From: an uncultured Pseudomonadales bacterium
Lineage (GTDB): Bacteria; Pseudomonadota; Gammaproteobacteria; Pseudomonadales; Cellvibrionaceae
Direction of reading: 5' to 3'
Length of the DNA: 64,000 nt
Assembly (NCBI GenBank): GCA_947487765.1
Contig: CANKXO010000004.1
Coordinates: 124,001 to 188,000, forward strand
Positions 46,888 through 55,874 of the stretch are shown piece after piece. The notes beneath the pieces are model-generated. The model made no database searches, was not told the origin of the DNA, and saw nothing but the letters and a program-made list of their open reading frames with translations. The translations under genes and the position numbers were made by a program. Numbering within the stretch: position 1 is the stretch's first letter; the number at the start of each line of letters is the position of its first letter.

Positions 46888-47571
46888 CTAAGAACTAATG
46901 CGGTTGAATTGAATTAGCTCAGAAATTTCTTTTGCATATTTATCAGAGCTAAGCTGGCGCAAAATTTCAAAAGCAGACTCGTAGCTGACAGGCCCACCGT
47001 TTGAGGTAACAACGCCATCGTCAACAACAACGTTTGTATCGTATTGAACCTTAATTTTAGGATAAGCTTTAGCAAGGTCTTTTTCGCCGCCGGCCCAGGT
47101 TGTTGCTTTTTTGCCATCAAGTACGCCGGCTTCGCCCAGTAAAAATGAACCAGAACAATTACTGCTCATTAGTGTTGCTTTGTCTTTTTGGCGAGCAATA
47201 AAAGAAATTAACTTTTTATTCGATAATGTTGGGTCCATATCGTAAGCGCTAGGTACAATCAATACATCTAAATCGCCTACCTTATCGATAGTCGTGTCAG
47301 CAGTTACCGTTAAGCCTTCTTCTGACCTAATAATTTTTTTATCGGTAGCAGAAATTAACAAGACCTCATAATTTGAAAACCAGGCTTTTTTACTGGCTGC
47401 ACCAAATACTTCGATAGGTGCTGTTACATCACTAGTGAGAAATCCATCGAATACAATAATACCAATCTTGGATGAGGCGGCATGGGTGTAGCCGGATATC
47501 AGTAAAGATAAAAAAGCGACGATAAAAAATTTTGAAATTGACAGGGAGGTTTTGGATATCAGTAAGTGCAT
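46888..47571 (-). CDS. Exported DJ-1/PfpI-family protein
   Basis: Protein of 227 residues. A signal peptide (about 1-31, ending THAAS) precedes a DJ-1/PfpI domain with IGIIVFDGFLTSDVTAPIEV and the nucleophile-elbow Cys in TLMSSNCSGSFLLGEAG. ATTWAGGEKDLAK is similar to isonitrile-hydratase-like members. Export is unusual for this mostly cytoplasmic fold. Enzyme activity is unknown. The 3' end borders the 11-bp repeat array. Confidence 0.85.
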   Translation of the reverse strand: MHLLISKTSLSISKFFIVAFLSLLISGYTHAASSKIGIIVFDGFLTSDVTAPIEVFGAASKKAWFSNYEVLLISATDKKIIRSEEGLTVTADTTIDKVGDLDVLIVPSAYDMDPTLSNKKLISFIARQKDKATLMSSNCSGSFLLGEAGVLDGKKATTWAGGEKDLAKAYPKIKVQYDTNVVVDDGVVTSNGGPVSYESAFEILRQLSSDKYAKEISELIQFNRISS

Positions 47572-47599
47572 AAAATGTTCTCCTAAGAACGTTAAAAAG

Positions 47600-48235
47600 T
47601 TAATAAAAAGTGTTAATTAATGTGTTGGCTTGATCGAATGCTTCTTCTCTGGCGGCATCAATGCCAGCATTTATTTGAGCGGTAGGTGCAAAACATAAGT
47701 GGTCGACTTGATGGCCAAAATAAACCGCTAGCCATCGCTGCAAATAAGGAATACAAAAATCATTGAGTTCATTGCCGCTGCCAGTGCTGTAGTCAGCAGC
47801 ACTGCTACTGACTAAAATGCAGCGTTTAGGGGTAACTAATGGGGTGTAGCCTGTTTCTGGTGTCCATTTAAAACAAATGCCGGGCTGAGTGATGACATCG
47901 ATGTAGTGTTTCAGCACATAAGGGATACCAAAATTCCACATGGGTAGAGCAATAACGATCACATCGGCATTATTAAATAACCGACAATGCTTTTCGATAC
48001 CTTCCCAACTGGATTGTTCTTCTGCAGTTAATGGCATACCAGACATAACCGCATACTTTGCACTGCTGGCGACCCTATCGATCTCCGGTAAAGACTGCTG
48101 CCAAAGGTTGAGTGTATCCACCCGCCATTCATTTTCTCCCTTAGCTACGAGGCCTTGAATAAAGTGCTCAGCCACTTGGTAACTGTACGACTGCTTTTCG
48201 CGAGGAGAGCAAGTGATAAGTAATAGTGTTTTCAT
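47600..48235 (-). CDS. FMN-dependent NADH-azoreductase/NAD(P)H quinone reductase-like flavodoxin-fold protein
   Basis: Protein of 211 residues with a flavodoxin-like fold: LLITCSPREKQSYSYQVAEHF binds the FMN phosphate, and VIVIALPMWNFGIPYVLKHY is the AzoR signature. Such enzymes reduce quinones and azo dyes with NADH. It is divergent from a MocR-type regulator 95 bases away and 28 bases upstream of the DJ-1-like gene on the same strand. Confidence 0.9.
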   Translation of the reverse strand: MKTLLLITCSPREKQSYSYQVAEHFIQGLVAKGENEWRVDTLNLWQQSLPEIDRVASSAKYAVMSGMPLTAEEQSSWEGIEKHCRLFNNADVIVIALPMWNFGIPYVLKHYIDVITQPGICFKWTPETGYTPLVTPKRCILVSSSAADYSTGSGNELNDFCIPYLQRWLAVYFGHQVDHLCFAPTAQINAGIDAAREEAFDQANTLINTFY

Positions 48236-48330
48236 AAATTGGCTTTGCTTTCACTGTATGTCTGGTAACATCTTAAGTTATGATGGCCCCTATAAAAGGG
48301 CCAATAATTAATTAATGGCAGAGCCAATAT

Positions 48331-49866
48331 ATGCCCCATCAACAGCTACCGCCCAGTCAGCGGTTTGAATTTGAAACCTTATTTCTCGACCATAAAGCAG
48401 ACACTGCATTGTTTCGGCAATTAGAAGGACAGCTTCGAGAATCCATCTGGCGCGGTGTGCTGAGACCCGGGGAGCGGTTGCCCTCAACACGGGTATTGGC
48501 AAAGCAACTTAATGTCGGCCGTAACACCGTTATTAATGCTTATGAGCAACTGACGGCCGAAGGCTTTCTGGTAACCAAAAAGGGGGACGGCACGCGTGTT
48601 ACCCAAGACTTCGAAAAACGAAAGAAGCCGCCCATAACTAAGCTCAAGAGCAAGCCTAAAAAAAGTGAGAACAAAAACAGCGAGCTGCCATGGCCACTGG
48701 CAGAACCCCAGCTATCCATGCGTTATAAAAATCACGCAGCTCTTTATCGTCAGTCGCAAGTTAAATATCCAAGTGCCCGGCCATTCAGGGCGCAATTGCC
48801 AGATGTATCGGCTTTTCCGGCCAAGGTGTGGGCACAGCTAACAAACCGGCGGTTGCGAAGCGACACGTCTGGCTGGCTATTGCAAGCGCCTTCGCAAGGT
48901 TACGAACCCTTAAGAGAAGCCATTGCAGGTTACTTAGGTGCCGCTCGGGGAATCACAACAAATCACCAACATATTTCAGTCACAGCAGGTGCGCAGCAAG
49001 GTATTGAACTGCTCGCCAAAATGCTAGTTAACCCAGGGGACGTTGTTGTTTTTGAAGACCCCGGTTATACACCCGCAATGACCGTATTTGAAATGATGGG
49101 TGCGACGGTTATCTCCATTCCTATCGACGAGTCCGGGTTGGATGTTAAAAAATTGTTGTCGCTAAAAGAAAGGGTCAAAATTATTTACACCACACCGGCA
49201 AGCCACTTTCCTTTGAGTGTTAGTTTGTCCCAAGCGCGAAGAAAAACACTCATCGAGTGGGCGCAGACGAATAACTGCATGATTATCGAGGATGATTACA
49301 ATGGCGAATATCGTTATTCCGGCAGGCCGGCGGCAACATTGTATGAGCAATGCAATAGCAACCACGTTATTTATATGAGCAGCTTTAGCAAATTATTATT
49401 TCCTGGTTTGAGGCTTGGGTTTTTAGTCACGCCAGAACAATTTGTTGCGCCACTTAATAAATTACGCTGGCTTTTAGACCGTCATTCCCCAGGATTAGAA
49501 CAAGCCGTGCTAACGGATTTTATTAACGAAGGTCACTTTAGTCGCCACCTACGCAAAATGCGTACATTGTATTTGCAGCGACAAAAATATTTATTAGCGG
49601 CTGCCGCCGAGCATTTAAACGGCATTATGGTGGTCCCGCCATTAGATGGCGGTTTACATTTAATTGGCTGGCTACAAGAAGAGATAAATGAACGTGACTT
49701 GTTGAAAGTGGCAGACACAGCAAGAGTAGAACTAACACCAACGTCACTGTACCAACGCTTACCGGTAAAACGCTCTGGTGTGTTAATGGGTTATGCCGCT
49801 TATTCTGAAAAGCAATTACTTGATGGCGTGCTCGCATTAAAAAATGCGTATAACAACATAAAATGA
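48331..49866 (+). CDS. MocR/PdxR-type GntR-aminotransferase regulator
   Basis: Protein of 511 residues. An N-terminal GntR winged helix (LFRQLEGQLRESIWRGVLRPGERLP is its core region) is joined to a fold-type I aminotransferase-like domain. ISVTAGAQQGIELLAKML and VFEDPGYTPAM are visible, with the PLP Lys in MSSFSKLLFPGLRLGFL. PLP or amino-compound ligands usually control such regulators. It is divergent from the azoreductase gene, the likeliest visible target. No vitamin B6 gene is nearby. Confidence 0.92.
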   Translation: MPHQQLPPSQRFEFETLFLDHKADTALFRQLEGQLRESIWRGVLRPGERLPSTRVLAKQLNVGRNTVINAYEQLTAEGFLVTKKGDGTRVTQDFEKRKKPPITKLKSKPKKSENKNSELPWPLAEPQLSMRYKNHAALYRQSQVKYPSARPFRAQLPDVSAFPAKVWAQLTNRRLRSDTSGWLLQAPSQGYEPLREAIAGYLGAARGITTNHQHISVTAGAQQGIELLAKMLVNPGDVVVFEDPGYTPAMTVFEMMGATVISIPIDESGLDVKKLLSLKERVKIIYTTPASHFPLSVSLSQARRKTLIEWAQTNNCMIIEDDYNGEYRYSGRPAATLYEQCNSNHVIYMSSFSKLLFPGLRLGFLVTPEQFVAPLNKLRWLLDRHSPGLEQAVLTDFINEGHFSRHLRKMRTLYLQRQKYLLAAAAEHLNGIMVVPPLDGGLHLIGWLQEEINERDLLKVADTARVELTPTSLYQRLPVKRSGVLMGYAAYSEKQLLDGVLALKNAYNNIK

Positions 49867-49901
49867 AGAATAAAAAGTGACGTGCTGTGTATAAATGTAA
49901 C

Positions 49902-51890
49902 TTACGAAGTTTTAAACACTTTAATATGATCACTCAGCTCACTTAATTTATGAGCAAGGGACTGGCTGTTTTGGTCAATCAGTGTCGCGACAGAAACCGC
50001 TTGCTCTGTATGAGCATTAATATTTTCGGCGTTGGCTGCAATCTCATTGGATACGCCCGATTGCTGCTCAGCAATAGACGATACCTGAATAATTTGATCA
50101 TTGACTTGATTAATAAGGCCATAAATTTTTTGGCTCTTTTCCATTGTATTCGTTGAGTCTTCAAGACAAACCTTAACAACATTTTGGCTTTGGCTCATCG
50201 TCGAAGAGGCTTTTTCTGCACTGTCTTGCAGGCACGAAATCATCGTTTGAATTTCTTCTGTCGACTCCTGCGTTCGCTGCGCTAAATTTCTTACCTCATC
50301 GGCCACTACCGCAAACCCTCGGCCTTGCTCACCTGCGCGTGCCGCTTCGATAGCAGCGTTTAATGCTAACAAATTGGTTTGTTCGGCAATGCCGCGAATA
50401 CTATCCAAAATGCCACCAATGTTTTCGCTATTGCTTGAAAGTTGTCCCAGGATCTCTTCCGAGGCCATAATTTTTTCTGAAAGTTCTCCTACCGATTTTG
50501 CGGTTTTTTCGGAGAGCTTATCGCCTTCTTGGCTATTGTTTTGTACATCCTGCGAGAGCGAAGCAACCATATGGCAGGAGTTAGAGACTTCATCAATACT
50601 GGCCGACATTTCTGTAATGGCAGAAGCCACCAGTTGTGTTTGTTGTTGTTGCTCTTCCATAGTCACAATATTATTGGTCGCATGTTCAACAAATACTTCT
50701 GTATCAGAAATAGCAGACCTCGTTGTTTGTTTAACGTCATTAATAATTTCGCGTAACCATTGCACATAACGATCAATACCATTGGCAATGTCGGCGATTT
50801 CATCAGAACCGGCATCATTAACTTTTATGGACAAATCATTATTACTAATACTGTCAGTTAATAGCTGACTAACGCCCTTAATTCGCGACGAAATATGGCG
50901 GGAAATATGCAAAGCTAACCACATCAACAAACCAACAAATATCAACATGGCGATGATGCCACCCACTAAATAACGTTGGCTGCTGGCTAATTGTTGTTCG
51001 ACTTGCTGAGTAATAAAAGTAGCCTCTTCATCAATGACACCTTTAAGTGCCTTGATGCGTTGGGTCGCTAATGGAAACCATTTGTCCGGTGCCGGGCCAT
51101 TAATCGCATTGAGTGAATCTGTCTGCTTCAAAAAGCTCTGCTCAATTGCTTTGACCTGTGTAAATATCGGTGTTTCTGCCACTTGTACTAAATCATCCCG
51201 GCTGTGTAGGCTTTCGTGGCTGAGTAATAACTGAAACCGGCTATCGAACTCTTTAATGTAACGGTACACATTGGCGTATGCCTCAATGCTGGCAGAACCT
51301 CGAGCATAAATACCATTTAACATGCCGCGGCTTTGACCGGCGCGTTCTTTCATCCATAACATGGCGTTAAGGTCTGTTACCTCATTACGTAGCGACTCAT
51401 TCTTAATGAGAGTCGCCAACTGGCTAACATGGTCCAAGGCTTTTTTATTTAACGCAGAGTAATAAACAAAGGCGCCATTGTCGGGCGATAGGGCATCGAC
51501 CTTTTTACGTACAGCCTCTTTTTGTTCAAGTTGCTGGTTCAAACCCGTCAGCGTGTGCTGAATGGCTTGTGCATATTGATTGGTTTGTAAAAAACTGCGC
51601 CATTCCGCTACTGCCTTGTCGGCTTTTTGCCGCTGGGCAATAACCTTGTCTTTCCCTTTTTTGCCACCGCTACCTAAAAAGCCTGCGGTTAGGCCGCGCT
51701 CTATAGCATGTTCGTGGGCAATGCCATCGAGTTTATGCGTTAACTCAATCAGTGCTTGAGTTTGGCGCGAGTCTTTTTGGAAGTTATACAACAACATGCT
51801 GTCGTAAGCCAGTAACAGTAAAAGCGCTAATAATGGAATAGACGACAACAACAATAATTTGGAATTAATAGAATATCGAGAGAGCAGCAT
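49902..51890 (-). CDS. Methyl-accepting chemotaxis protein with NIT sensor domain
   Basis: Chemoreceptor of 662 residues: membrane helix near 10-30, a long periplasmic region with [18 protein letters not shown] typical of the nitrate/nitrite-sensing (NIT) domain, and a second membrane helix near 310-330. A HAMP segment follows ([15 protein letters not shown]), then the signalling hairpin [20 protein letters not shown]. There is no C-terminal CheR-tethering pentapeptide. The ligand is inferred to be a small inorganic anion only from the domain type. Confidence 0.92.
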   Translation of the reverse strand: MLLSRYSINSKLLLLSSIPLLALLLLLAYDSMLLYNFQKDSRQTQALIELTHKLDGIAHEHAIERGLTAGFLGSGGKKGKDKVIAQRQKADKAVAEWRSFLQTNQYAQAIQHTLTGLNQQLEQKEAVRKKVDALSPDNGAFVYYSALNKKALDHVSQLATLIKNESLRNEVTDLNAMLWMKERAGQSRGMLNGIYARGSASIEAYANVYRYIKEFDSRFQLLLSHESLHSRDDLVQVAETPIFTQVKAIEQSFLKQTDSLNAINGPAPDKWFPLATQRIKALKGVIDEEATFITQQVEQQLASSQRYLVGGIIAMLIFVGLLMWLALHISRHISSRIKGVSQLLTDSISNNDLSIKVNDAGSDEIADIANGIDRYVQWLREIINDVKQTTRSAISDTEVFVEHATNNIVTMEEQQQQTQLVASAITEMSASIDEVSNSCHMVASLSQDVQNNSQEGDKLSEKTAKSVGELSEKIMASEEILGQLSSNSENIGGILDSIRGIAEQTNLLALNAAIEAARAGEQGRGFAVVADEVRNLAQRTQESTEEIQTMISCLQDSAEKASSTMSQSQNVVKVCLEDSTNTMEKSQKIYGLINQVNDQIIQVSSIAEQQSGVSNEIAANAENINAHTEQAVSVATLIDQNSQSLAHKLSELSDHIKVFKTS

Positions 51891-52028
51891 AGTAACAGAG
51901 TCATTAGTGCTTAAAAGAAATAATTACTACTGAGTGTAGTTTATTTAAAACAACATACAAGAAATTAAGAAAAGCTATAGTAAGGCTGGAGTCTGGTATC
52001 TCGTGTTAGCAACAGGCATAATTCGCCC

Positions 52029-52907
52029 ATGCTAAAAACTGTACTTAATCATCTGCCCGAAGCCAAACAAGCGAATATTCACGCCATTGTTGACGTCATA
52101 CACGACGAATTTGACCGAGTAGTGGCCGTTGCCACCAAACCCGAGAAAAAGAATAGCCGCATTCTGCTGATTTTATTGTTCGGCAGCTATGCCAAAGGCA
52201 CCTACGTGGAAGACCACAAAAGCGGTTACATCAGTGACTACGATATACTCGTCGTGCTCAACGAACCTGCTCTGGTCGAAGAATACAAAATCTGGCACAC
52301 CGTTGAAGAACGCGCCGCAGTTAAAACCCAAGCCCCGGTTAACCTAATAGTGCACACCCTGCGCGACATTAACCAAGAGCTACGACAAGGCCAATACTTT
52401 TTTAAAGACATTCGCGAACAAGCCATACAACTCTATCAATACAACCATACTGAGTTGTTAAACCCCGGCAGCATCGTGCAGGAAGAAGTACAAGGCATTG
52501 CCCAACGGCATTTTGACCAATGGTTTGAAAGTGCCAATGATTTTTTTGAACAATATAAATTTGCAGTACAAAGGAAGAAGTTTAATATTGCAGCATTTGA
52601 ACTACATCAATCGGTAGAGCGCTACTTTTCTTGCCTGCTATTAGTCTTCACCAACTACCGCCCCAAAAGCCACAATATTAAAGCCATGCATAGCTTGGTG
52701 ATTCAACAAGCGAGCGAGCTTAAACATATCTTCCCGCAAGATACCAAATTTAACCGCCGCAGCTTCCAGCTCCTTAAAAAAGCCTACATCGAAGCCCGCT
52801 ACTCCGAACACTATGAAATCACCGAAGAAGAACTCACCTGGCTTGCCAGCGAAACCAAGCGTTTGCAGAGTGAGGTAGAGAGGTTGTGTAAGGAAAAGAT
52901 AGGGTAG
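52029..52907 (+). CDS. Fused MNT nucleotidyltransferase-HEPN protein
   Basis: Protein of 292 residues. The N-terminal minimal nucleotidyltransferase has LLFGSYAKGTY and the catalytic SDYDILVVL. The C-terminal HEPN domain has FELHQSVERYFSCLLLVF, RPKSHNIKAMHSL and KKAYIEARYSEHY. Separate MNT and HEPN proteins form toxin-antitoxin pairs in which MNT modifies HEPN; here both are one chain. Its base composition looks richer in GC than the following genes. A 95-base copy of its 3' part recurs at 58304-58398. It converges with two small ORFs that are also duplicated there. Confidence 0.88.
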   Translation: MLKTVLNHLPEAKQANIHAIVDVIHDEFDRVVAVATKPEKKNSRILLILLFGSYAKGTYVEDHKSGYISDYDILVVLNEPALVEEYKIWHTVEERAAVKTQAPVNLIVHTLRDINQELRQGQYFFKDIREQAIQLYQYNHTELLNPGSIVQEEVQGIAQRHFDQWFESANDFFEQYKFAVQRKKFNIAAFELHQSVERYFSCLLLVFTNYRPKSHNIKAMHSLVIQQASELKHIFPQDTKFNRRSFQLLKKAYIEARYSEHYEITEEELTWLASETKRLQSEVERLCKEKIG

Positions 52908-52939
52908 GGCTGTTTAAATAATAAAATTCAATGGCATTA

Positions 52940-53095
52940 TTATTTTATTTTTCGTTTGATTTCGCGCACTGCTTTGTGAGCTGCTTGTTGCATAATGAGC
53001 CTTAGCTTGCTTGGATCAGCTTCTTCAGGTAATGGCGAAAATTGTTTTTCTCTTGAATTTAAGTTGCCTGTTTTTTTATCTTTTTTCATTGTCAT
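52940..53095 (-). CDS. Small basic hypothetical protein (ORF2 of duplicated pair)
   Basis: About 51 residues from the ATG at 53095, rich in Lys and Arg, ending in a helix with AAHKAVREIKRKIK. It overlaps the upstream small gene by 20 bases. The second copy of the pair (58279-58636) shows exactly the same overlap and a similar N-terminus (REKQ..PL), which supports this start. No domain recognised. It is tail-to-tail with the MNT-HEPN gene. Confidence 0.55.
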   Translation of the reverse strand: MTMKKDKKTGNLNSREKQFSPLPEEADPSKLRLIMQQAAHKAVREIKRKIK

Positions 53096-53264
53096 CGTGT
53101 GCTTCCTGATCCCAAAGCATATTTCCATCATCGTCAGATTTGCCGCTGGCTAGTTGATCAGGCTCTTTAATACTGCCTTTGTTGCGCATTTCCAGCACCG
53201 CCAATCGTGCAGCTGCTTTCATCTGTTCTTTAAGGGGCTTATCTTTAAGTTTGTCGTCTTTCAT
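53076..53264 (-). CDS. Small charged hypothetical protein (ORF1 of duplicated pair)
   Basis: Protein of 62 residues, highly charged. The N-terminal half has PLKEQMKAAARLAVLEMRNK; the C-terminal half carries IKEPDQLASG followed by an acidic tail. A paralogue at 58436-58636 carries IEEPDYYASG and a similar acidic end. It overlaps ORF2 by 20 bases. Function unknown. Confidence 0.55.
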   Translation of the reverse strand: MKDDKLKDKPLKEQMKAAARLAVLEMRNKGSIKEPDQLASGKSDDDGNMLWDQEAHDDNEKR

Positions 53265-53403
53265 TGCATTATCAATTAATAAGAGTTTGTTAGTTTATAG
53301 ACGGTAGGTAGCTTTCTTTTTGTTTTTTTAGGTCTCGTATTCAAGATAGACGCTGGATAGGGTGGTTTAGGAGTGATCATCTAGAATTTTTTGCAGCTTA
53401 TCG

Positions 53404-53814
53404 TCATTTACAGTTCTTAATATAGTCTTCTTTATCCCACCAGTTTTTGATTGATTTGCACGGCGTATGTTTTAAATACAATTGATGTAATTCTTCAGAG
53501 TTATACAAATCAATGCACTTTGCACTCCTAACTTGTCCACCATGTTTACTTGGGTAATCTTTTTCTTGCCAAGACTTCGCCATAAGCCTTAGCTCACCAT
53601 AGGCATCTGTTGACATATTGCCACGTTGTATATACCCATTTCCTGCTTTACTAAGATCTTCTGTTAGCTCCTCAATCTTAAAAGAGGAAGCAAGACATGT
53701 AGCTAAACCAAAATTTTTAAAATGCACCTCTTCTTTGGCCATTTTAGCAGGCTGACTACCACATGAAATCATAGAAAAGAGGAAAAAGGGTAGAATTAAT
53801 CTTTTAGTATCCAT
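53404..53814 (-). CDS. Tai4-family immunity lipoprotein
   Basis: About 136 residues from the ATG at 53814; the longer frame to 53847 runs further into the effector gene. A lipobox-like FSMISC (Cys about 18) predicts a lipoprotein, so it acts in the periplasm. The pattern NFGLATCLASSF, NGYIQRGNMSTDAYGELR and SAKCIDLYNSEEL matches Tai4 proteins, which plug the active site of Tae4 amidases. It overlaps the effector gene immediately upstream by 19 bases, the classic effector-immunity layout. Confidence 0.85.
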   Translation of the reverse strand: MDTKRLILPFFLFSMISCGSQPAKMAKEEVHFKNFGLATCLASSFKIEELTEDLSKAGNGYIQRGNMSTDAYGELRLMAKSWQEKDYPSKHGGQVRSAKCIDLYNSEELHQLYLKHTPCKSIKNWWDKEDYIKNCK

Positions 53815-54296
53815 AAATGTACTTTGTTCGCTTCTTTGAAATAGCAACTATCTGAGCAACCAATACCATTCCATATTGTTGCGTGTCCTGTAGCATCATT
53901 CCAGCTATCTACTTCAAAAACAACAATACCTTTATAGTTTGCTAATTTTTCTGGTGTAGGTGCAACATATGTGGCGTCAGGTTTGCCAAAAGCTTTCGCT
54001 AGGTATTTAATCATGTCATTTACACGATATAAATACCAATGACCATTTTTACCTGATACTGTTTTAACACCCTGTTTAGGAATTTTAAATCCTGTGTTAT
54101 TTAAAACATAAGACAAACGAACGGCGCAGAGATTTTTCCATTTGATATCATCATCAGCTACCACATTAACATTGTAGTTAACCTTTCCGCCAATGAATTT
54201 TCCTGCTTTTGGTACAGATTTGCCTACATGATCGTAAACATCTTTAAAGTATCTTACAGCTTCACTTAATTTTGGTCTTTTGTTTGTGCTGCCCAT
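53796..54296 (-). CDS. Tae4-family type VI peptidoglycan amidase effector
   Basis: Protein of 166 residues, normal for Tae4. It is an NlpC/P60-like amidase cutting peptide crosslinks of target cell walls. The catalytic Cys is in WKNLCAVRLSYVLNNTGF and the His in DATGHATIWNG. A Cys pair near the end (GCSDSCYF) matches the disulfide region of the family. There is no Sec signal, as expected for type VI delivery. A CRP-like site lies about 150 bases upstream. No VgrG, Hcp or PAAR gene is adjacent, so the pair is an orphan. Confidence 0.9.
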   Translation of the reverse strand: MGSTNKRPKLSEAVRYFKDVYDHVGKSVPKAGKFIGGKVNYNVNVVADDDIKWKNLCAVRLSYVLNNTGFKIPKQGVKTVSGKNGHWYLYRVNDMIKYLAKAFGKPDATYVAPTPEKLANYKGIVVFEVDSWNDATGHATIWNGIGCSDSCYFKEANKVHLWILKD

Positions 54297-54443
54297 TTAA
54301 GTATCCTTGCTTTGTTATAAAATCAATAAATATTATTAAACATTAATGTGGCCATTAATGGAGGAATATTTGAGATAGGATGATAGAAAAATCCTTGTAA
54401 ATTTATAAGCCGGGCAGCAGTATAGTTGACCCTAAGTAATGAG

Positions 54444-54465
54444 TTATGTGATTAATTTCACATAA
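54444..54465. promoter_or_regulatory. CRP-like palindrome upstream of the Tae4 gene
   Basis: TTATGTGA and TCACATAA are perfect inverted arms around six bases, giving TGTGA-N6-TCACA, the CRP/Vfr consensus. The centre lies about 158 bases upstream of the effector start in a 334-base gap that otherwise holds only a short dispersed repeat. Confidence 0.55.
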
Positions 54466-54514
54466 TTTTAATAACAGCATCTGGCAAGAAGTGCCCGTAG
54501 TATCTTACGTTATT

Positions 54515-54550
54515 ATTCAAGGGCTGGTAAGAGGTGTGAAACTAAAGTTG
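54515..54550. repeat. Dispersed island repeat, copy A
   Basis: TTCAAGGGCTGGTAAGAGG followed by TGTGAAAC resembles copies at 58174-58214 and 59441-59480. It is the most degenerate of the three. All three lie 220-290 bases upstream of the start of a minus-strand island gene. Confidence 0.45.
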
Positions 54551-54630
54551 CGCCAATAATTGAGGTATATTCTGCTTGTAATTAGTTGTGGCTGCTGAAT
54601 GATAGTGAGTAAGTAGCATTATAATTAGGT

Positions 54631-55335
54631 TCATTTTTTTAGTTGGCCGAAGCGTATTTCAATCAACTCTTTATCCAAAGGGTAAACAGTAGTCTTGCTG
54701 CCATCCCACAAAGCAATATGTGAGGCGGATTTGGCAATTAATAGGCCTTCTGATACTGCTTTGTCATTCTTTTTAATAAATATACATTTACTTTTTGAAC
54801 TTAAAGCTTCTAAATTACACCCTTCAAACTTTCCTATTTCTTTATTAGCAATACTACCACCAAATACATAAACAAGAGCCGCTAAAATACTCGGTAAAAG
54901 AAAAATGTAAAAGAAACTAATCGCAGTCGTTACCCCAAGTAAAGAGCCGATAATAGGTAAGCCAAAGTAGTGAAAGATGCTATTGTTTTGTATTTTTTCA
55001 CTATGTTCTTTAATTTTAGGTTTAAACTTCTTCTGATGCTTTAAAACAACGACACAGCCAAATAATACAACAACCACAACTGCTAGTATGGTAAGTAAAG
55101 ACTTAAGGTTGAATAAATGTGTAATGATTTCTGATGTAAAATAAATAAAAAAATAATAAGCTTGAATCAAGTACTCCTGAATGCTTCTAGGGAAAAACTG
55201 ATTATCAAGCCCGTATTTCGAAAAGCGCCCCAATTCATAAAAATACCCAGTAGCGTATAGTGCCGGTACGGATAGGGTGGCAATAGAGATTGCTTTGCTT
55301 AGGGTAAAGGTAGACTTTAGTTTTTCTTCTTGCAT
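54631..55335 (-). CDS. Multi-pass membrane protein, unrecognised
   Basis: Protein of 234 residues with hydrophobic segments near 12-32, 50-70, 74-98 and two more between 124 and 170. A soluble C-terminal part of about 60 residues follows (LEALSSKSKCIFIKKND, SHIALWDGSKTTVYPLDKEL). No family recognised. It lies 16 bases after the next small membrane-protein gene, so the two are likely one transcript. Proximity to effector genes raises the possibility of an immunity role, but nothing in the sequence shows it. Confidence 0.6.
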   Translation of the reverse strand: MQEEKLKSTFTLSKAISIATLSVPALYATGYFYELGRFSKYGLDNQFFPRSIQEYLIQAYYFFIYFTSEIITHLFNLKSLLTILAVVVVVLFGCVVVLKHQKKFKPKIKEHSEKIQNNSIFHYFGLPIIGSLLGVTTAISFFYIFLLPSILAALVYVFGGSIANKEIGKFEGCNLEALSSKSKCIFIKKNDKAVSEGLLIAKSASHIALWDGSKTTVYPLDKELIEIRFGQLKK

Positions 55336-55351
55336 GAATATATTTTATTAA

Positions 55352-55747
55352 CTAAAGGTTAATTGAGGTTTGGTAAGCCTTCCAAAGTACTGAGGCGCAA
55401 GAAATCAGCGTAAAAATACCTCCAGCAACTATTAAATGCCATGGTTCCAAAAGCTTCAAGCGATTAACGGCTTCGATAAATGGGCCTTTAGAATCTTTTG
55501 CACGTAATTTATATTCACTAATTGACGCTCGAAGCAAAATATAAAACTTCCGATAGGCTTGAGCAAATAATATAAAAATTAAAAAAGCAGCTAGTACTAT
55601 TAAATAAGCAGTGACCTTATCTATACCATCTTGGGTGGCACTCCAACCAAGCATTAACAGAGGAACGCCAATCATTGTTTTCCAATAAATGTGCGATTGC
55701 TCGTGAAGTTTAAGTGTAATGTCAAAATAGTCTTCTTTTGTATTCAT
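55352..55747 (-). CDS. Small membrane protein, unrecognised
   Basis: Protein of 131 residues with three hydrophobic segments (MIGVPLLMLGWSA, AYLIVLAAFLIFILFAQAY, WHLIVAGGIFTLISCASVLW) and a charged cytoplasmic-looking stretch between the second and third. No family recognised. It is 128 bases downstream of the RelA/SpoT-domain gene and 16 bases upstream of the 234-residue membrane-protein gene on one strand. Confidence 0.6.
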   Translation of the reverse strand: MNTKEDYFDITLKLHEQSHIYWKTMIGVPLLMLGWSATQDGIDKVTAYLIVLAAFLIFILFAQAYRKFYILLRASISEYKLRAKDSKGPFIEAVNRLKLLEPWHLIVAGGIFTLISCASVLWKAYQTSINL

Positions 55748-55874
55748 CTTGGTTTTATAAATTTAATTAAAATAGACTTATTGTATTGGTCAGTGCTTAC
55801 TTTACTTTGATCTATGTGTCGACTTGTGGCCAAAAATCTGTCATCAGATAAACTTGGGGCACTGAATACTTGGT

